Positions 52,052 through 62,159 of a stretch of 64,000 nt of DNA are shown here, one piece after another. Below the pieces are notes generated by a model. That model saw nothing but the letters and a program-made list of their open reading frames with translations. It made no database searches and had not been told where the DNA came from. Numbering within the stretch: the first letter of the stretch is position 1; the number at the start of each line of letters is the position of its first letter. The DNA is taken from NCBI RefSeq assembly GCF_000783395.1, contig NZ_JSFK01000001.1:372001-436000 (forward strand), read 5' to 3'. The stretch is from Pseudomonas chlororaphis. GTDB lineage: Bacteria; Pseudomonadota; Gammaproteobacteria; Pseudomonadales; Pseudomonadaceae. The position numbers were made by a program, and so were the translations under genes.

Positions 52052-54016
52052 CTAAGGGCCGGCTGTCACCGTGATTTTTCGATTAGCACTCCATGGCGAG
52101 CGCTTACCGTCGATGCTTTGCCATGCCGTCATGGAAAAAGTTCCCGGAGGTAAGCTCCAGACACTTCGCACCGACCAGTTGCCATAGGCATCGGCGTCTG
52201 TTTCCGCCAGTACCTCGTAAGGGCTGTAGAGCTTGGACACACGGATATGTGCGCCCGGAAGAGCTTTGCCGGAGAGCAGAGGGTTTTGACCACTGTCACT
52301 ACCCTCAAGTGGTGTTTCTATGACTGGCGCGTCGAGCGTATCAATTACCTTGATTGTTCGACTGGCACTCCACGGCGAGCGCTTACCATCAATGCTTTGC
52401 CAGGCTGTCATGGAAAAAGGCCCTGAGGGTAAGGTCCAGACACTTCGCACTGACCATTTGCCATAGGCATCAGCGTCCGTTTCCGCCAGTACTTCGTAAG
52501 GGCCGTAAACGCGGGTTACGCGAATATGAGCGCCAGGCAATGCTGTGCCTGAAAGCAAAGGGTTGAAACCGGAGTCAGCGTTTTCCACTGGCGTAGAGAT
52601 AACCGGGGGAGGCACATCCACGATATCAACAACGTTGAATAAACGCTGCTCGGACGGCCCCGAGACTCTGTCGCCAAAGTACTGCCGAAGCACAAGTGCA
52701 TTGGGGCCTGATGGCCTATCGGTAGGTGGGGTTATTGACCACCTGCCTTGTACATCCGCGATAGCTGTCGCGAAGAAAGTCTCCGGGGTTGCGGCTTCTG
52801 CTACCTTGATCGTTGCTCCCGGTCGCGCCGTTCCAGTGATCAAAGGTTTCAGCGTTGTTGTAGCGTTCTGCTCGGGTGTCATGACCAGCGGTGGCACGAC
52901 TGTCGTTGTGCAATACGGGAGGCCTTGTCCATTAATTGCAATTGCGAGCGATGCACCAGCCTTATCCGTCGCACAGACTTTGATTTTGATTTTTGCCGTC
53001 GCGTCTTCCAGCGTCCGTCCTGGCTGCAGGGTAGGATCGGCCGTTGTGGCAGTTTCTGGCGTGGCATCCAGTTGCGCGTTGCGCACAGTTCCGTTCAGTG
53101 ACGAGTATCTGATCCAGACGCCGGTTACGCGATTATCGGAGGCGGAAAAGTCATCAAATGGTGTCGGTTGGCGGTACTCAAGCGTTATCAACTGCGGTTC
53201 TGTCGTCCGATTGAGAAGGTACAGTTGAGGTCCCGCCTCTCCGAGAACACTCAGTCGATACAGACCTGTCTTACTGATCACGGCGGCTTGCGAGTCATCT
53301 AGCCAGCCGGAAAACCACCGGTTGATTGCCGGATAGAGTGTTCCGCCACCCGATACCGAATCTCCAGTATCACCATACCCGACTGGGCTGCACTCTTCAG
53401 GAGCCTGAACAACGTCGTTACTCACCGGACATTTGGTATAAGTGCCGCCATGTGGGTATCCCAGATTGTGGCCGAATTCGTGCTTCCATACATGCGGTGA
53501 GCCCGGCATACCTTTAACCCAAATCCAGTTTCCCGGCACCGTAGCGATTGCGCCCCCGCCACAAGGAACAGCTACAAACAAGAACGCAAAAGCGGCAGGA
53601 TCAATGTTCTGTGCAAGTGCCGCCTTGCGCCCCGCATCAAGACTGCCTGAGGCACTACAGGTCACAGGTTTCGGGCCGAAATCGGCTTCAATTTGTGTGC
53701 CCTCCAGTTTCAGCTTATTGCCTGACGCGGACAAGATATAAGAGCGCAAGGAGTTCCAGTGCGTTGAGAAGGTTTGCTCAGCAATTTTTTTGGTGTCCAG
53801 GCCCGGTTCGCCAGACCAGTGCCCGACCACCAGTAATACCTTTTGAACGCCTGTGACCGGACGCTTTTTCACGGGAACGAGCATTTCAGGACCGGTGCTG
53901 ATGATCACGTCATTCGGATCATGCAATGGCTCATTTTGGGGGGGCGGGTTACTCCAGCTGAACGCAGCATGGAATAGTGTCGACAACAATCCGATAGCGA
54001 TGATTGATCGTTTCAT
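52052..54016 (-). CDS. Secreted metzincin-like metalloprotease with tandem Ig-like repeats
   Basis: A 654-residue secreted protein. A signal peptide covers residues 1-22 (MKRSIIAIGLLSTLFHAAFS). The catalytic zinc motif HEFGHNLGYPH at 179-189 fits HExxHxxGxxH of metzincins, and the surrounding layout resembles gametolysin (M11)-type peptidases. The later YGDTGDSVSG (214-223) is where M11 members have a Met-turn Met; here it is Val. From residue 376 three Ig-like repeats follow (376-464, 470-560, 562-652), the last two almost identical. Composition is less GC-rich than its neighbours, which suggests acquisition. The start at 54016 has AAGGAAG and is preferred over an in-frame ATG at 54184. Confidence 0.8.
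   Translation of the reverse strand: MKRSIIAIGLLSTLFHAAFSWSNPPPQNEPLHDPNDVIISTGPEMLVPVKKRPVTGVQKVLLVVGHWSGEPGLDTKKIAEQTFSTHWNSLRSYILSASGNKLKLEGTQIEADFGPKPVTCSASGSLDAGRKAALAQNIDPAAFAFLFVAVPCGGGAIATVPGNWIWVKGMPGSPHVWKHEFGHNLGYPHGGTYTKCPVSNDVVQAPEECSPVGYGDTGDSVSGGGTLYPAINRWFSGWLDDSQAAVISKTGLYRLSVLGEAGPQLYLLNRTTEPQLITLEYRQPTPFDDFSASDNRVTGVWIRYSSLNGTVRNAQLDATPETATTADPTLQPGRTLEDATAKIKIKVCATDKAGASLAIAINGQGLPYCTTTVVPPLVMTPEQNATTTLKPLITGTARPGATIKVAEAATPETFFATAIADVQGRWSITPPTDRPSGPNALVLRQYFGDRVSGPSEQRLFNVVDIVDVPPPVISTPVENADSGFNPLLSGTALPGAHIRVTRVYGPYEVLAETDADAYGKWSVRSVWTLPSGPFSMTAWQSIDGKRSPWSASRTIKVIDTLDAPVIETPLEGSDSGQNPLLSGKALPGAHIRVSKLYSPYEVLAETDADAYGNWSVRSVWSLPPGTFSMTAWQSIDGKRSPWSANRKITVTAGP
52061..52609 (-). 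repeat. Tandem intragenic duplication (two ~276 bp units)
   Basis: Two adjacent units, 52061-52333 and 52337-52609, encode near-identical Ig-like domains offset by 92 codons. Both contain the strings SGxALPGAHIRV, PYEVLAETDADAYG and TAWQSIDGKRSPWSA. Confidence 0.85.
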
Positions 54017-54075
54017 GGGGGCTTCCTTGTCAGGGGCGGGATGACAAGCAACAGCCTCTTCCGTGAATGGATCTT

Positions 54076-54103
54076 CGTCTACTGTCACAGTTGACAGTAG
54101 ACG
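54076..54103. promoter_or_regulatory. Perfect 28 bp palindrome upstream of the metalloprotease
   Basis: Arms CGTCTACTGTCA and TGACAGTAGACG (12 bp each, no mismatch) surround the spacer CAGT. It lies about 60 bases upstream of the metalloprotease start. The perfect dyad suggests an operator for a dimeric repressor such as TetR, LysR or LexA-like; it could also be an RNA hairpin. Confidence 0.6.
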
Positions 54104-54166
54104 TCGTTCTCTAAAGGTGAAGACCCCCATGCGTATAGAGCAATAATTTTTCAAACTTCCAATAAA

Positions 54167-54199
54167 AAAGCCCCGCCTGATCACTCAGGCGGGGCTTTT
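54167..54199 (-). terminator. Intrinsic terminator of lptF
   Basis: AAAAGCCCCGCCTGA and TCAGGCGGGGCTTTT pair around a three-base loop; on the minus strand it is followed by a T-run after the lptF stop at 54217. It may also serve the opposite direction. Confidence 0.92.
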
Positions 54200-54216
54200 G
54201 CGTTACAGCAGGGCGC

Positions 54217-55005
54217 TTAGTTCGAGCTGACCGCCGAACGTGGCATCACTGGCTGGTTGTCGTTGGAAATGGTCACTTCCACACGACGGTTCATCGCACG
54301 ACCGGAGACGCTGCCGTTCTCGGCAACCGGGTATTCCTTGCCGTAGCCTTGGGTGACGATACGCGCTGGATCAACGCCCATTTTCACCAGTGCAGTACGC
54401 ACGGAGTTGGCGCGACGCTCGGACAGCGACTGGTTGTGGCTGGCAGTACCGGTGCTGTCGGTGTAACCCTCGACGATCACTTTGCGATCCGGGTTTTCCT
54501 GGAGGAATTGCGCCAGTTTGTTGATATTCACCAGACCGCTGGATTTCAGGTCGGCACGGTCGGTGGCGAACAGCACGTCACCGAAAGTCACCAGCGTACC
54601 GCGATCGGTCTGCTTGGCATTCAGGCTGTCCTGCAGCTGTTTGATCTGCTGATCACGCGCATCCAGACGCGCCTGGGCACGTTGGGCTGCGGCGTTCTTC
54701 AGATTGTTTTCAGCGGTGCGCAGGGCGATGGTCTGCTTGGCCACTTCCACGCGCTGGTTGGTCAGGTAGGCCAGTTGGTCAACCTTGGCCGCGTCTTGCT
54801 TGTCCAGATAAGCCTTGTCGGCCTTGTCCAGGTAATCACTGGCGTCTTTGGTTTCCAGCGCCGCGACTTTGCTCGCCTGTGGGTTGGCTTGCAGGCCAGC
54901 GTAGTTGGTGCGCGCCTGTTCCAGGTTCGGGTTAGGCGGGGTAGAGCAGGCAGCCAGAGCGACGCTTGCGGCCAGAAGAGCTGGGATCATCAGTTGCTTA
55001 CGCAT
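54217..55005 (-). CDS. lptF: OmpA-family outer-membrane lipoprotein (LptF-like)
   Basis: A 262-residue lipoprotein: signal MRKQLMIPALLAASVALAAC with the lipobox AAC, a coiled-coil central part (LRTAENNLKNAAAQRAQARL, alanine/glutamine-rich, DUF4398-like N-terminal region) and a C-terminal OmpA peptidoglycan-binding domain with FGDVLFATDRADLKSSG, VEGYTDSTGTASHNQSLSER and the ending AMNRRVEVTI. The syntenic P. aeruginosa gene is known as lipotoxin F, linked to envelope stress. The DUF4398 gene upstream is probably co-transcribed, so the two form an envelope pair. Confidence 0.88.
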   Translation of the reverse strand: MRKQLMIPALLAASVALAACSTPPNPNLEQARTNYAGLQANPQASKVAALETKDASDYLDKADKAYLDKQDAAKVDQLAYLTNQRVEVAKQTIALRTAENNLKNAAAQRAQARLDARDQQIKQLQDSLNAKQTDRGTLVTFGDVLFATDRADLKSSGLVNINKLAQFLQENPDRKVIVEGYTDSTGTASHNQSLSERRANSVRTALVKMGVDPARIVTQGYGKEYPVAENGSVSGRAMNRRVEVTISNDNQPVMPRSAVSSN

Positions 55006-55059
55006 AATTTTCGTCCTTTCTATCGATAAAAGTTTCAGCGTTGCTATCGGGATGCGCGC

Positions 55060-55464
55060 TTACTGCACGGTGCGCTGACTTTCCTGACGCAGTTCCTGAA
55101 CACCTTTCTGGGAATCCTTCACAGCCTGTTCGGCTTTTGCGGCCTGAGCCTTGCGTTCGGCGACGCGAGCGTCCCACTCGGCTTGCTCGGACAGGGTGCG
55201 TGCTTCGTCATACTTCTTGTCGTGCATGGCGATTTCGGCTTGTTTCAGTTTGTCCTGCGCTTGCTTCATCTCAACCGCAGCGAACTCGGTACCGCCGGCG
55301 CTGACTGCGCTGTTCACGGCCGATTGGGTCACGGCGTATTGCTCGGTCGGTGGGTTACCGGCGCAACCGGCCAGCACGAAGCTGGTGCCGATGGCCAGAG
55401 CGGCCAGTTTCAGACCGCGCAAGTGTGCAAATGTGGTTTGGTTTTTCATGGTCTTCAACTCCAT
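55060..55464 (-). CDS. DUF4398 lipoprotein
   Basis: A 134-residue lipoprotein (LAALAIGTSFVLAGCAGNPP, lipobox LAGC) whose mature part is mostly a charged, alanine-rich coiled coil (MKQAQDKLKQAEIAMHDKKY, then AERKAQAAKAEQAVKDSQKG), typical of DUF4398. It lies 54 bases upstream of the lptF-like gene. The ATG at 55464 (MELKTMKNQ) has AGGAG at good spacing; MKNQTT at 55449 is an alternative. Likely a periplasmic or outer-membrane scaffolding protein. Confidence 0.83.
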   Translation of the reverse strand: MELKTMKNQTTFAHLRGLKLAALAIGTSFVLAGCAGNPPTEQYAVTQSAVNSAVSAGGTEFAAVEMKQAQDKLKQAEIAMHDKKYDEARTLSEQAEWDARVAERKAQAAKAEQAVKDSQKGVQELRQESQRTVQ

Positions 55465-55494
55465 TAGGCATCTCCTGAATACATCTGAATCCAT

Positions 55495-55719
55495 CCTGGT
55501 CGAGGAGCCGCAAGCGACGTGTGAAAGCGCGTTTTTGAAACGCTCGTTCCAGGCGTGGTTACAGGTTCCGACCGGCGGGATTTTTCAAAAGTTCAGAAAA
55601 GATGGCCTATCGCCAAAAAATATTTTGACCGAATGGACAAGGCTCTAAAGCGGGAACTTTGGCGGGATGAAGCGGTACGCGCGGGGAAAAAAAACGTAGT
55701 GCTGGAGGAGAAATACATT
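55495..55719. other. Gene-free interval upstream of the DUF4398 gene
   Basis: About 220 bases with no supported gene. It holds the probable lptF operon promoter region. A run of A and AT-rich sequence lies at 55613-55640. No other pattern was seen. Confidence 0.4.
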
Positions 55720-55814
55720 CCCTGTGGGAGCTGGCTTGCCTGCGATGGGGCCATCAGATTCAACACATCGGTGACTGAACTGACGCCATCGCTGGCAAGC
55801 CAGCTCCCACAGGG
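55720..55814. repeat. REP doublet, GCTGGCAAGCCAGCTCCCAC type
   Basis: An inverted pair from CCCTGTGGGAGCTGGCTTG to CAAGCCAGCTCCCACAGGG, near the stop of the minus-strand 114-residue gene. Confidence 0.85.
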
Positions 55815-55830
55815 TTAACGCAATGTCGGA

Positions 55831-56175
55831 TCAGTGTTTTTGCTTGCCGGCAGTGGCCGAGAGATCATGCAAATGCCTGCGCGACAACGCCAGAAACCGC
55901 GGCGTCGGCCCAACATCCTCATACAACGGATCACCTTCCTCATCGGTCGCCACTACCGTCGAACCCTTCACATACGGCAGGCTCGCTTCAAACTCTTCGA
56001 GGGCTGCGCCGATCAGTTCGCCGAGCAGTTCTTCGGCATGTCGTTTGGGGTACATCTCGGCAATCGCTGCCAGACGCGCAGCGGCTTCGACGTCCAGATG
56101 GATCGTGTAGCCAGTGTCGGTCAGGCGACCCTTGGCGTTTTCTTCCCAATGCTGGGCGAGTTCACGAATTTTCAT
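55831..56175 (-). CDS. Conserved hypothetical protein, 114 residues
   Basis: A soluble, acidic protein (MKIRELAQHWEENAKGRLTD; EMYPKRHAEELLGELIGAAL) with a hydrophilic C-terminal tail (LHDLSATAGKQKH). It corresponds in position to the small gene between the lptF and ppc regions in P. aeruginosa and is sometimes named pilin assembly protein; I do not have evidence for that role. A start at 56175 (MKIREL) is chosen over an in-frame ATG at 56193. It is divergent from ppc. Confidence 0.75.
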   Translation of the reverse strand: MKIRELAQHWEENAKGRLTDTGYTIHLDVEAAARLAAIAEMYPKRHAEELLGELIGAALEEFEASLPYVKGSTVVATDEEGDPLYEDVGPTPRFLALSRRHLHDLSATAGKQKH

Positions 56176-56388
56176 GATGACCTCATTTCGCACCTGCTCA
56201 TGGCAGGTCTGGGTGAGTGTCCGCCGGGGCCGGCGGCAAGCCGTTGTACGGCTTACTGTTGAGACTAGCTTTCGCCCGCAAGGTTTAACGTCCCTTCGTC
56301 GGCTGCTTGTAAGAAGCGTCGTAGAGCGGCACTCTCTAGGTCATGCACTCGTTTCTAAGCCGTCCGGATTACTGCTGGGGAATTGCTG
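56176..56388. other. Divergent intergenic region before ppc
   Basis: About 210 bases contain promoters for ppc and the divergent 114-residue gene. A small GC stem (CCGCCGG/CCGGCGG) occurs at 56222-56237. No gene. Confidence 0.35.
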
Positions 56389-59019
56389 ATGACCGATATT
56401 GATGCACGCTTGCGCGAAGACGTTCACCTGCTCGGAGAGCTGTTGGGCAACACCATTCGAGATCAGTACGGCGAGGCTTTTCTCGACAAGATCGAGCAGA
56501 TTCGCAAAGGCGCCAAGGCTGACCGGCGTGGCTCGATGGACGCTGAACTGAGCGCCAGCCTCAATCAATTGAGCGAAGACGAATTGCTCCCGGTGGCGCG
56601 GGCGTTCAACCAGTTTCTCAACCTGGCGAACATCGCCGAGCAGTACCAGTTGATCCATCGCCGCGAAGAGTCGCAGCCGGCGCCGTTCGAATCCCACGTG
56701 TTGCCGGAATTGCTCGCGCGTTTGCGCAACGAAGGCCACAGCGCCGAATCGCTGGCCCGGCAGCTGGCGCGCCTGGAAATCGAACTGGTGCTGACCGCGC
56801 ACCCGACCGAAGTGGCGCGGCGCACGCTGATTCAAAAATACGACGCGATCGCCGGGCAACTCGCCGCGCAGGATCATCGCGACCTGACCACAGCCGAACG
56901 CGAACAGATTCAAAACACCCTGCAACGGCTGATCGCCGAAGCCTGGCACACCGAAGAAATCCGCCGCACCCGACCGACACCTGTTGATGAAGCCAAATGG
57001 GGTTTCGCGGTGATCGAGCATTCGCTGTGGCAAGCGATCCCCAACCATATGCGCAAGGCCGACAAGGCCTTGTTCGAAGCGACCGGCCTGCGTCTGCCAT
57101 TGGAGGCAGCACCGATTCGCTTCGCGTCGTGGATGGGCGGCGACCGTGACGGCAACCCCAACGTCACCGCCGCAGTGACCCGCGAAGTGTTGCTGCTGGC
57201 GCGCTGGATGGCCGCCGATTTGTACCTGCGCGATGTCGATCACCTCGCGGCTGAACTGTCGATGCAGCAGGCCAGCGATGCCCTGAAGGCCAAGGCCGGC
57301 GACAGTGCCGAACCGTATCGCGCGGTGCTCAAACAACTGCGCGAACGCCTGCGCGCCACACGCAACTGGGCACACGCCGCGCTGACCGCACCGACGCCAG
57401 CGCCGGCGGATGTGTTGCACAACAATCGCGATCTGCTTGATCCGCTGGAATTGTGTTTCAACTCGCTGCACGAATGCGGCATGGGCGTGATCGCTGACGG
57501 CCCGTTGCTCGATTGCTTGCGTCGGGCGGTGACCTTTGGCCTGTTCCTTGTGCGCCTGGATGTGCGTCAGGATTCGTCGCGGCACAGCTCGGCGATGACC
57601 GAAATCACCGATTACCTTGGCCTCGGTCGCTATGAAGACTGGGACGAAGAGCAGCGAATCAGCTTCCTGACCCGCGAATTGAGCAATCGTCGGCCATTGC
57701 TGCCGGCGCATTTCAAGCCTTCTGCTGACACCGCCGAAGTGCTCAACACCTGCAAGGAAATCGCTGCCGCACCGGGCGCTTCGCTCGGTTCCTACGTGAT
57801 CTCCATGGCCGGCGCTGCTTCTGATGTGCTCGCCGTGCAACTGCTGCTCAAAGAGTCCGGCGTGTTGCGGCCGATGCGCGTGGTGCCGCTGTTCGAAACC
57901 CTCGCCGACCTCGACAACGCCGGGCCAGTGATGGAGCGGCTGTTGCTGCTGCCGGGTTACCGCGCACGGCTGCAAGGCCCGCAGGAAGTGATGATCGGCT
58001 ATTCCGATTCGGCCAAGGACGCCGGCACCACGGCGGCGGCCTGGGCGCAATATCGGGCGCAGGAGCGCTTGGTGGAAATCTGCCGCGAGCAACAAGTCGA
58101 ACTGCTGCTGTTCCACGGTCGCGGCGGTACTGTTGGTCGTGGCGGTGGCCCGGCGCACGCAGCGATTCTGTCGCAACCGCCGGGATCGGTGGCGGGGCGG
58201 TTCCGCACCACCGAGCAGGGCGAAATGATTCGATTCAAATTCGGCCTGCCAGACATTGCCGAGCAAAACCTCAATCTGTATCTGGCGGCGGTGCTTGAAG
58301 CAACGCTACTGCCACCGCCGCCGCCGACACCAGAGTGGCGTCACTTGATGGACGAATTGGCCGCCGATGGCGTCAGTGCTTATCGCCAGGTCGTGCGAGA
58401 AAATCCGCAATTCGTCGAGTACTTCCGTCAGTCCACGCCAGAGCAGGAGTTGGGGCGTTTGCCACTGGGCAGTCGCCCGGCCAAACGTCGCGCGGGCGGT
58501 ATCGAAAGTCTGCGGGCGATCCCGTGGATCTTCGGCTGGACACAAACGCGGTTGATGTTGCCGGCATGGCTCGGTTGGGAGTCGGCGCTGAGCAAGGCAC
58601 TGGAGCGCGGCGAAGGCAAATTGCTCGGGCAGATGCGCGAGCAGTGGCCGTTCTTCCGTACGCGCATCGACATGCTGGAAATGGTCCTGGCCAAGGCTGA
58701 CGCGGATATCGCGCTGTCCTACGATCAGCGTCTGGTCGAGCCGGATCTGCTGCCGTTGGGCGCGCAGTTACGCGACCTATTGTCGCAGGCGTGCGCCGTG
58801 GTGCTCGGCCTGACTGGCCAGTCGCAGCTATTGGCACATAGCCCGGATACCCTTGAATTCATCCGTCTGCGCAACACCTACCTCGACCCGCTACATCTAT
58901 TGCAGGCCGAACTGCTGGCCCGCTCGCGGCAGCAGGATGTCGAGCAGGGCAGCCCGGTAGAACAGGCGTTGCTGGTGTCTGTGGCGGGGATTGCCGCCGG
59001 TTTGCGAAATACCGGCTAA
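56389..59019 (+). CDS. ppc: Phosphoenolpyruvate carboxylase
   Basis: PEP carboxylase makes oxaloacetate from PEP and bicarbonate, replenishing the TCA cycle. The 876-residue enzyme has the conserved [14 protein letters not shown] catalytic His region, the [11 protein letters not shown] motif, the [13 protein letters not shown] loop, the [20 protein letters not shown] glycine-rich loop ([14 protein letters not shown]) and ends with NTG-like RNTG, the allosteric C-terminus. The ATG at 56389 is used, with GGGG upstream; an in-frame start two codons earlier is possible. Confidence 0.96.
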   Translation: MTDIDARLREDVHLLGELLGNTIRDQYGEAFLDKIEQIRKGAKADRRGSMDAELSASLNQLSEDELLPVARAFNQFLNLANIAEQYQLIHRREESQPAPFESHVLPELLARLRNEGHSAESLARQLARLEIELVLTAHPTEVARRTLIQKYDAIAGQLAAQDHRDLTTAEREQIQNTLQRLIAEAWHTEEIRRTRPTPVDEAKWGFAVIEHSLWQAIPNHMRKADKALFEATGLRLPLEAAPIRFASWMGGDRDGNPNVTAAVTREVLLLARWMAADLYLRDVDHLAAELSMQQASDALKAKAGDSAEPYRAVLKQLRERLRATRNWAHAALTAPTPAPADVLHNNRDLLDPLELCFNSLHECGMGVIADGPLLDCLRRAVTFGLFLVRLDVRQDSSRHSSAMTEITDYLGLGRYEDWDEEQRISFLTRELSNRRPLLPAHFKPSADTAEVLNTCKEIAAAPGASLGSYVISMAGAASDVLAVQLLLKESGVLRPMRVVPLFETLADLDNAGPVMERLLLLPGYRARLQGPQEVMIGYSDSAKDAGTTAAAWAQYRAQERLVEICREQQVELLLFHGRGGTVGRGGGPAHAAILSQPPGSVAGRFRTTEQGEMIRFKFGLPDIAEQNLNLYLAAVLEATLLPPPPPTPEWRHLMDELAADGVSAYRQVVRENPQFVEYFRQSTPEQELGRLPLGSRPAKRRAGGIESLRAIPWIFGWTQTRLMLPAWLGWESALSKALERGEGKLLGQMREQWPFFRTRIDMLEMVLAKADADIALSYDQRLVEPDLLPLGAQLRDLLSQACAVVLGLTGQSQLLAHSPDTLEFIRLRNTYLDPLHLLQAELLARSRQQDVEQGSPVEQALLVSVAGIAAGLRNTG

Positions 59020-59060
59020 TGTTTTTGTCTGGGTACGCGGCCCCCGGAACACGCACCGGA

Positions 59061-59100
59061 TGTCGCTTTGCCTGACGGCGGAAAGTGCCGTCAGGCGACA
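59061..59100 (+). terminator. Hairpin downstream of ppc
   Basis: A 10 bp perfect stem GCCTGACGGC/GCCGTCAGGC (59070-59096) can be extended by TGTCG/CGACA outside it. There is no T-run, so its role as terminator is uncertain. The region 59101-59319 is the leader ahead of adk. Confidence 0.55.
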
Positions 59101-59970
<870 letters not shown>

Positions 59971-59994
59971 AAAGTCTGAACCGCAGCATCATCC

Positions 59995-60014
59995 ACGGCC
60001 CGCTTGCGGGCCGT
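59995..60014 (+). terminator. Terminator-like hairpin after adk
   Basis: A 9 bp stem ACGGCCCGC/GCGGGCCGT with a two-base loop follows adk by 24 bases, then AGTTGTTT. It likely ends adk transcripts at least partly. Confidence 0.7.
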
Positions 60015-60063
60015 AGTTGTTTATACTGACGCACTTTTTCCCACCCCTGTTTTGGAAACATCG

Positions 60064-60738
60064 ATGAGCACCTTGCTGGCCCTGGACACCGCGACTGAAG
60101 CTTGCTCCGTTGCCTTGCTGCATGACGGCAAGGTCACGAGCCATTACGAGGTGATCCCGCGCCTGCACGCGCAGAAGCTGTTGCCGATGATCCAGCAATT
60201 GCTGGCCGACGCCGGCACCACGTTGCAGGCGGTCGATGCGATTGCCTTCGGTCGCGGGCCGGGTGCGTTCACCGGGGTGCGGATTGCCATTGGTGTGGTG
60301 CAGGGTTTGGCGTTCGCGCTGGATCGCCCGGTGCTGCCGGTGTCCAACCTTGCCGTGCTGGCCCAGCGCGCGTTGCGTGAACACGGTGTGAGCCAGGTCG
60401 CGGCGGCCATCGATGCGCGGATGGATGAAGTGTATTGGGGCTGCTACCGCGAGACGGCGGGGGAGATGCGTCTGGTCGGTGCCGAAGCGGTGTTGCCACC
60501 GGAAGTCGCCGCGCTGCCGGCCGATGCCAGTGGCGACTGGTTTGGTGCTGGCACCGGTTGGGGTTATGGCGAGCGGATCGCGGTCAATCTGAGCGGCTCG
60601 GATGCAGGCATGTTGCCCCACGCCGAAGACTTGCTGACCCTCGCGCGTTTCGCCTGGGAACGCGGTGAGTCGATCCCGGCGGATGACGCTCAACCGGTTT
60701 ACCTGCGCGATAAAGTCGCCACCCCCAAGGCTCGTTGA
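60064..60738 (+). CDS. tsaB: tRNA threonylcarbamoyladenosine biosynthesis protein TsaB
   Basis: TsaB pairs with TsaD and TsaE to transfer threonylcarbamoyl to A37 of tRNAs that read ANN codons. The 224-residue protein starts MSTLLALDTATEACSVALLH with the ASKHA-type N-terminal fold, and has HAQKLLPMIQQLLADAG and GRGPGAFTGVRIAIGVVQGL. The start at 60064 is used; an in-frame upstream ATG at 60004 lies in the adk terminator region. Confidence 0.93.
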   Translation: MSTLLALDTATEACSVALLHDGKVTSHYEVIPRLHAQKLLPMIQQLLADAGTTLQAVDAIAFGRGPGAFTGVRIAIGVVQGLAFALDRPVLPVSNLAVLAQRALREHGVSQVAAAIDARMDEVYWGCYRETAGEMRLVGAEAVLPPEVAALPADASGDWFGAGTGWGYGERIAVNLSGSDAGMLPHAEDLLTLARFAWERGESIPADDAQPVYLRDKVATPKAR

Positions 60739-60744
60739 GCCTTT

Positions 60745-60821
60745 AAAAAGATCGCAGCCTTCGGCAGCTCCTACAAGGATCGCATTCCAAATGTAGGAGC
60801 TGCCGAAGGCTGCGATCTTTT
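60745..60821. repeat. REP doublet, GTAGGAGCTGCCGAAGG type
   Basis: An inverted pair AAAAGATCGCAGCCTTCGGC ... and GCCGAAGGCTGCGATCTTTT around 20 bases, after tsaB. Single copies occur at 2503-2533 and 30943-30971. Confidence 0.8.
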
Positions 60822-60960
60822 GATCTTCTGAAGCCAATCGTCAGTTTCTAACCCCTCGCTTTAAACCTTTTGCGCTTTATGTGTTCTAGTTATCACTCGG
60901 CGGTTTGCTAAGTCGGTCAAGTGCCGCTAAATTGCCATCATCGATACCGAGCATGAATTT

Positions 60961-61269
60961 ATGCGTATAGACGGCCTCTCCTCTCAGTCCTACCCCATCA
61001 AGCGCAAGCCTCGCAAAGGCAATGTGGCGCTGGATGAATCCGTCGACGATATCGACGGCGAGCTGGAATTTCCGACTGAAGAGCAATTGGCCGCCCGCGC
61101 TGCCAAAGCCTCGGCCCAACGCCTGAGCAATCTGCCTGCCCGTCAGCAAGACATGATCTATCACCGTGCGATGAAAAAGAGCGTAGCGATGGCCTTGGCC
61201 AGTTACCTGAGTACCGCCGGTTTTGTTGATTGGGATGCAGACGTGCTGGGCCTCGATCTGTACATCTGA
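60961..61269 (+). CDS. Conserved hypothetical protein, 102 residues
   Basis: A basic N-terminus (MRIDGLSSQSYPIKRKPRKG) is followed by an acidic stretch and a helical, Arg/Ala-rich part (LAARAAKASAQRLSNLPARQ), ending in VDWDADVLGLDLYI. It is the Pseudomonas-specific protein commonly found between tsaB and the DUF72 gene. No function is known. The stop overlaps the DUF72 start (TGATG). Confidence 0.75.
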   Translation: MRIDGLSSQSYPIKRKPRKGNVALDESVDDIDGELEFPTEEQLAARAAKASAQRLSNLPARQQDMIYHRAMKKSVAMALASYLSTAGFVDWDADVLGLDLYI

Positions 61270-62129
61270 TGGTTCTGCCTTACTACCTCGGTTGTCCGTC
61301 CTGGAGCGAAAACGCCTGGCGCGAATATCTGTACCCGGCAGACGCCAAAACCTCCGATTTCCTCAGTCTCTATTCGCAAGTGTTCAACGCCGTTGAAGGC
61401 AACACGACCTTTTATGCCAGCCCGTCGCCCGCCACCGTGCAGCGTTGGGCCGAGGTCATGCCCGAGCACTTTCGCTTCACCGCCAAATTCCCCGGCGACA
61501 TCAGCCACAGCGGTGATTTGCGCGAGCAACTGACCGCCGCCGAAACCTTCCTGCAATTACTCAAGCCGCTCGGTGAACGTGTTTCGCCGCTGTGGCTGCA
61601 ATTGTCGAAAAGCTTCACACCGCATCGCCTGCCGGAACTGGCGGCATTCATCGATGCGCTGGATTGCCCGCTGGCGGTGGAAGTGCGGCATGAACAGTTC
61701 TTCGCCAAGGGCGAGAGCGAACGCTTGCTCAATCGCCTGTTGCTGGACCGTGGCGTTGAGCGCATCTGCCTCGATCCGCGAGCGCTGTTCAGTTGCCTGT
61801 CGACCGAGTCTTCGGTCATCCACGCACAATCGAAAAAGCCACGAGTGCCCACGCGCCCGGCGGCGTTCACCCAGTTCCCGCAGGTGCGTTTCATCGGCCA
61901 TCCGGAGCTGGAAGCCAACGACCCGTTTCTGCTGCCGTGGGTGGCGAAAATTGCCGAGTGGATCGAAGAGGGCCGCACGCCGTACATCTTCCTGCACACC
62001 GCCGACAATCTCCTCGCGGCGAAGCTGGCGCAACGTTTTCACGCACAACTGATGCAACGTTTGCCTGGCCTGCCAGCGCTGCCTGAGCTATACAGAGAAC
62101 CCGCTGCGGAGCAACTTGGCCTGCTCTGA
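61269..62129 (+). CDS. DUF72 family protein (TIM-barrel)
   Basis: A 286-residue DUF72 protein, a TIM-barrel of unknown activity. The family pattern reads YYLGCPSWSENAWREYLYPA, then YSQVFNAVEGNTTFYASPSP and FRFTAKFPGDISHSGDL. It is translationally coupled to the 102-residue gene by a TGATG overlap, and an isocitrate-lyase-superfamily gene follows after 30 bases. Confidence 0.85.
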   Translation: MVLPYYLGCPSWSENAWREYLYPADAKTSDFLSLYSQVFNAVEGNTTFYASPSPATVQRWAEVMPEHFRFTAKFPGDISHSGDLREQLTAAETFLQLLKPLGERVSPLWLQLSKSFTPHRLPELAAFIDALDCPLAVEVRHEQFFAKGESERLLNRLLLDRGVERICLDPRALFSCLSTESSVIHAQSKKPRVPTRPAAFTQFPQVRFIGHPELEANDPFLLPWVAKIAEWIEEGRTPYIFLHTADNLLAAKLAQRFHAQLMQRLPGLPALPELYREPAAEQLGLL

Positions 62130-62159
62130 AGCGGATTTTTCCTGCCCTGGAGCCTGCCG

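Noticed and set aside
52354..53856. Several plus-strand ORFs inside the metalloprotease gene
   Set aside because: They are shadows of the minus-strand gene; two of them arise from the duplicated units and so look alike.
55541..55818. Plus-strand frames across 55555-55818
   Set aside because: The C-terminal part is a translated REP doublet (WLACDGAIRF...), and no conserved start exists.
56341..58266. A 641-codon minus-strand ORF antisense to ppc
   Set aside because: High-GC antisense shadow; ppc on the plus strand has all catalytic motifs.
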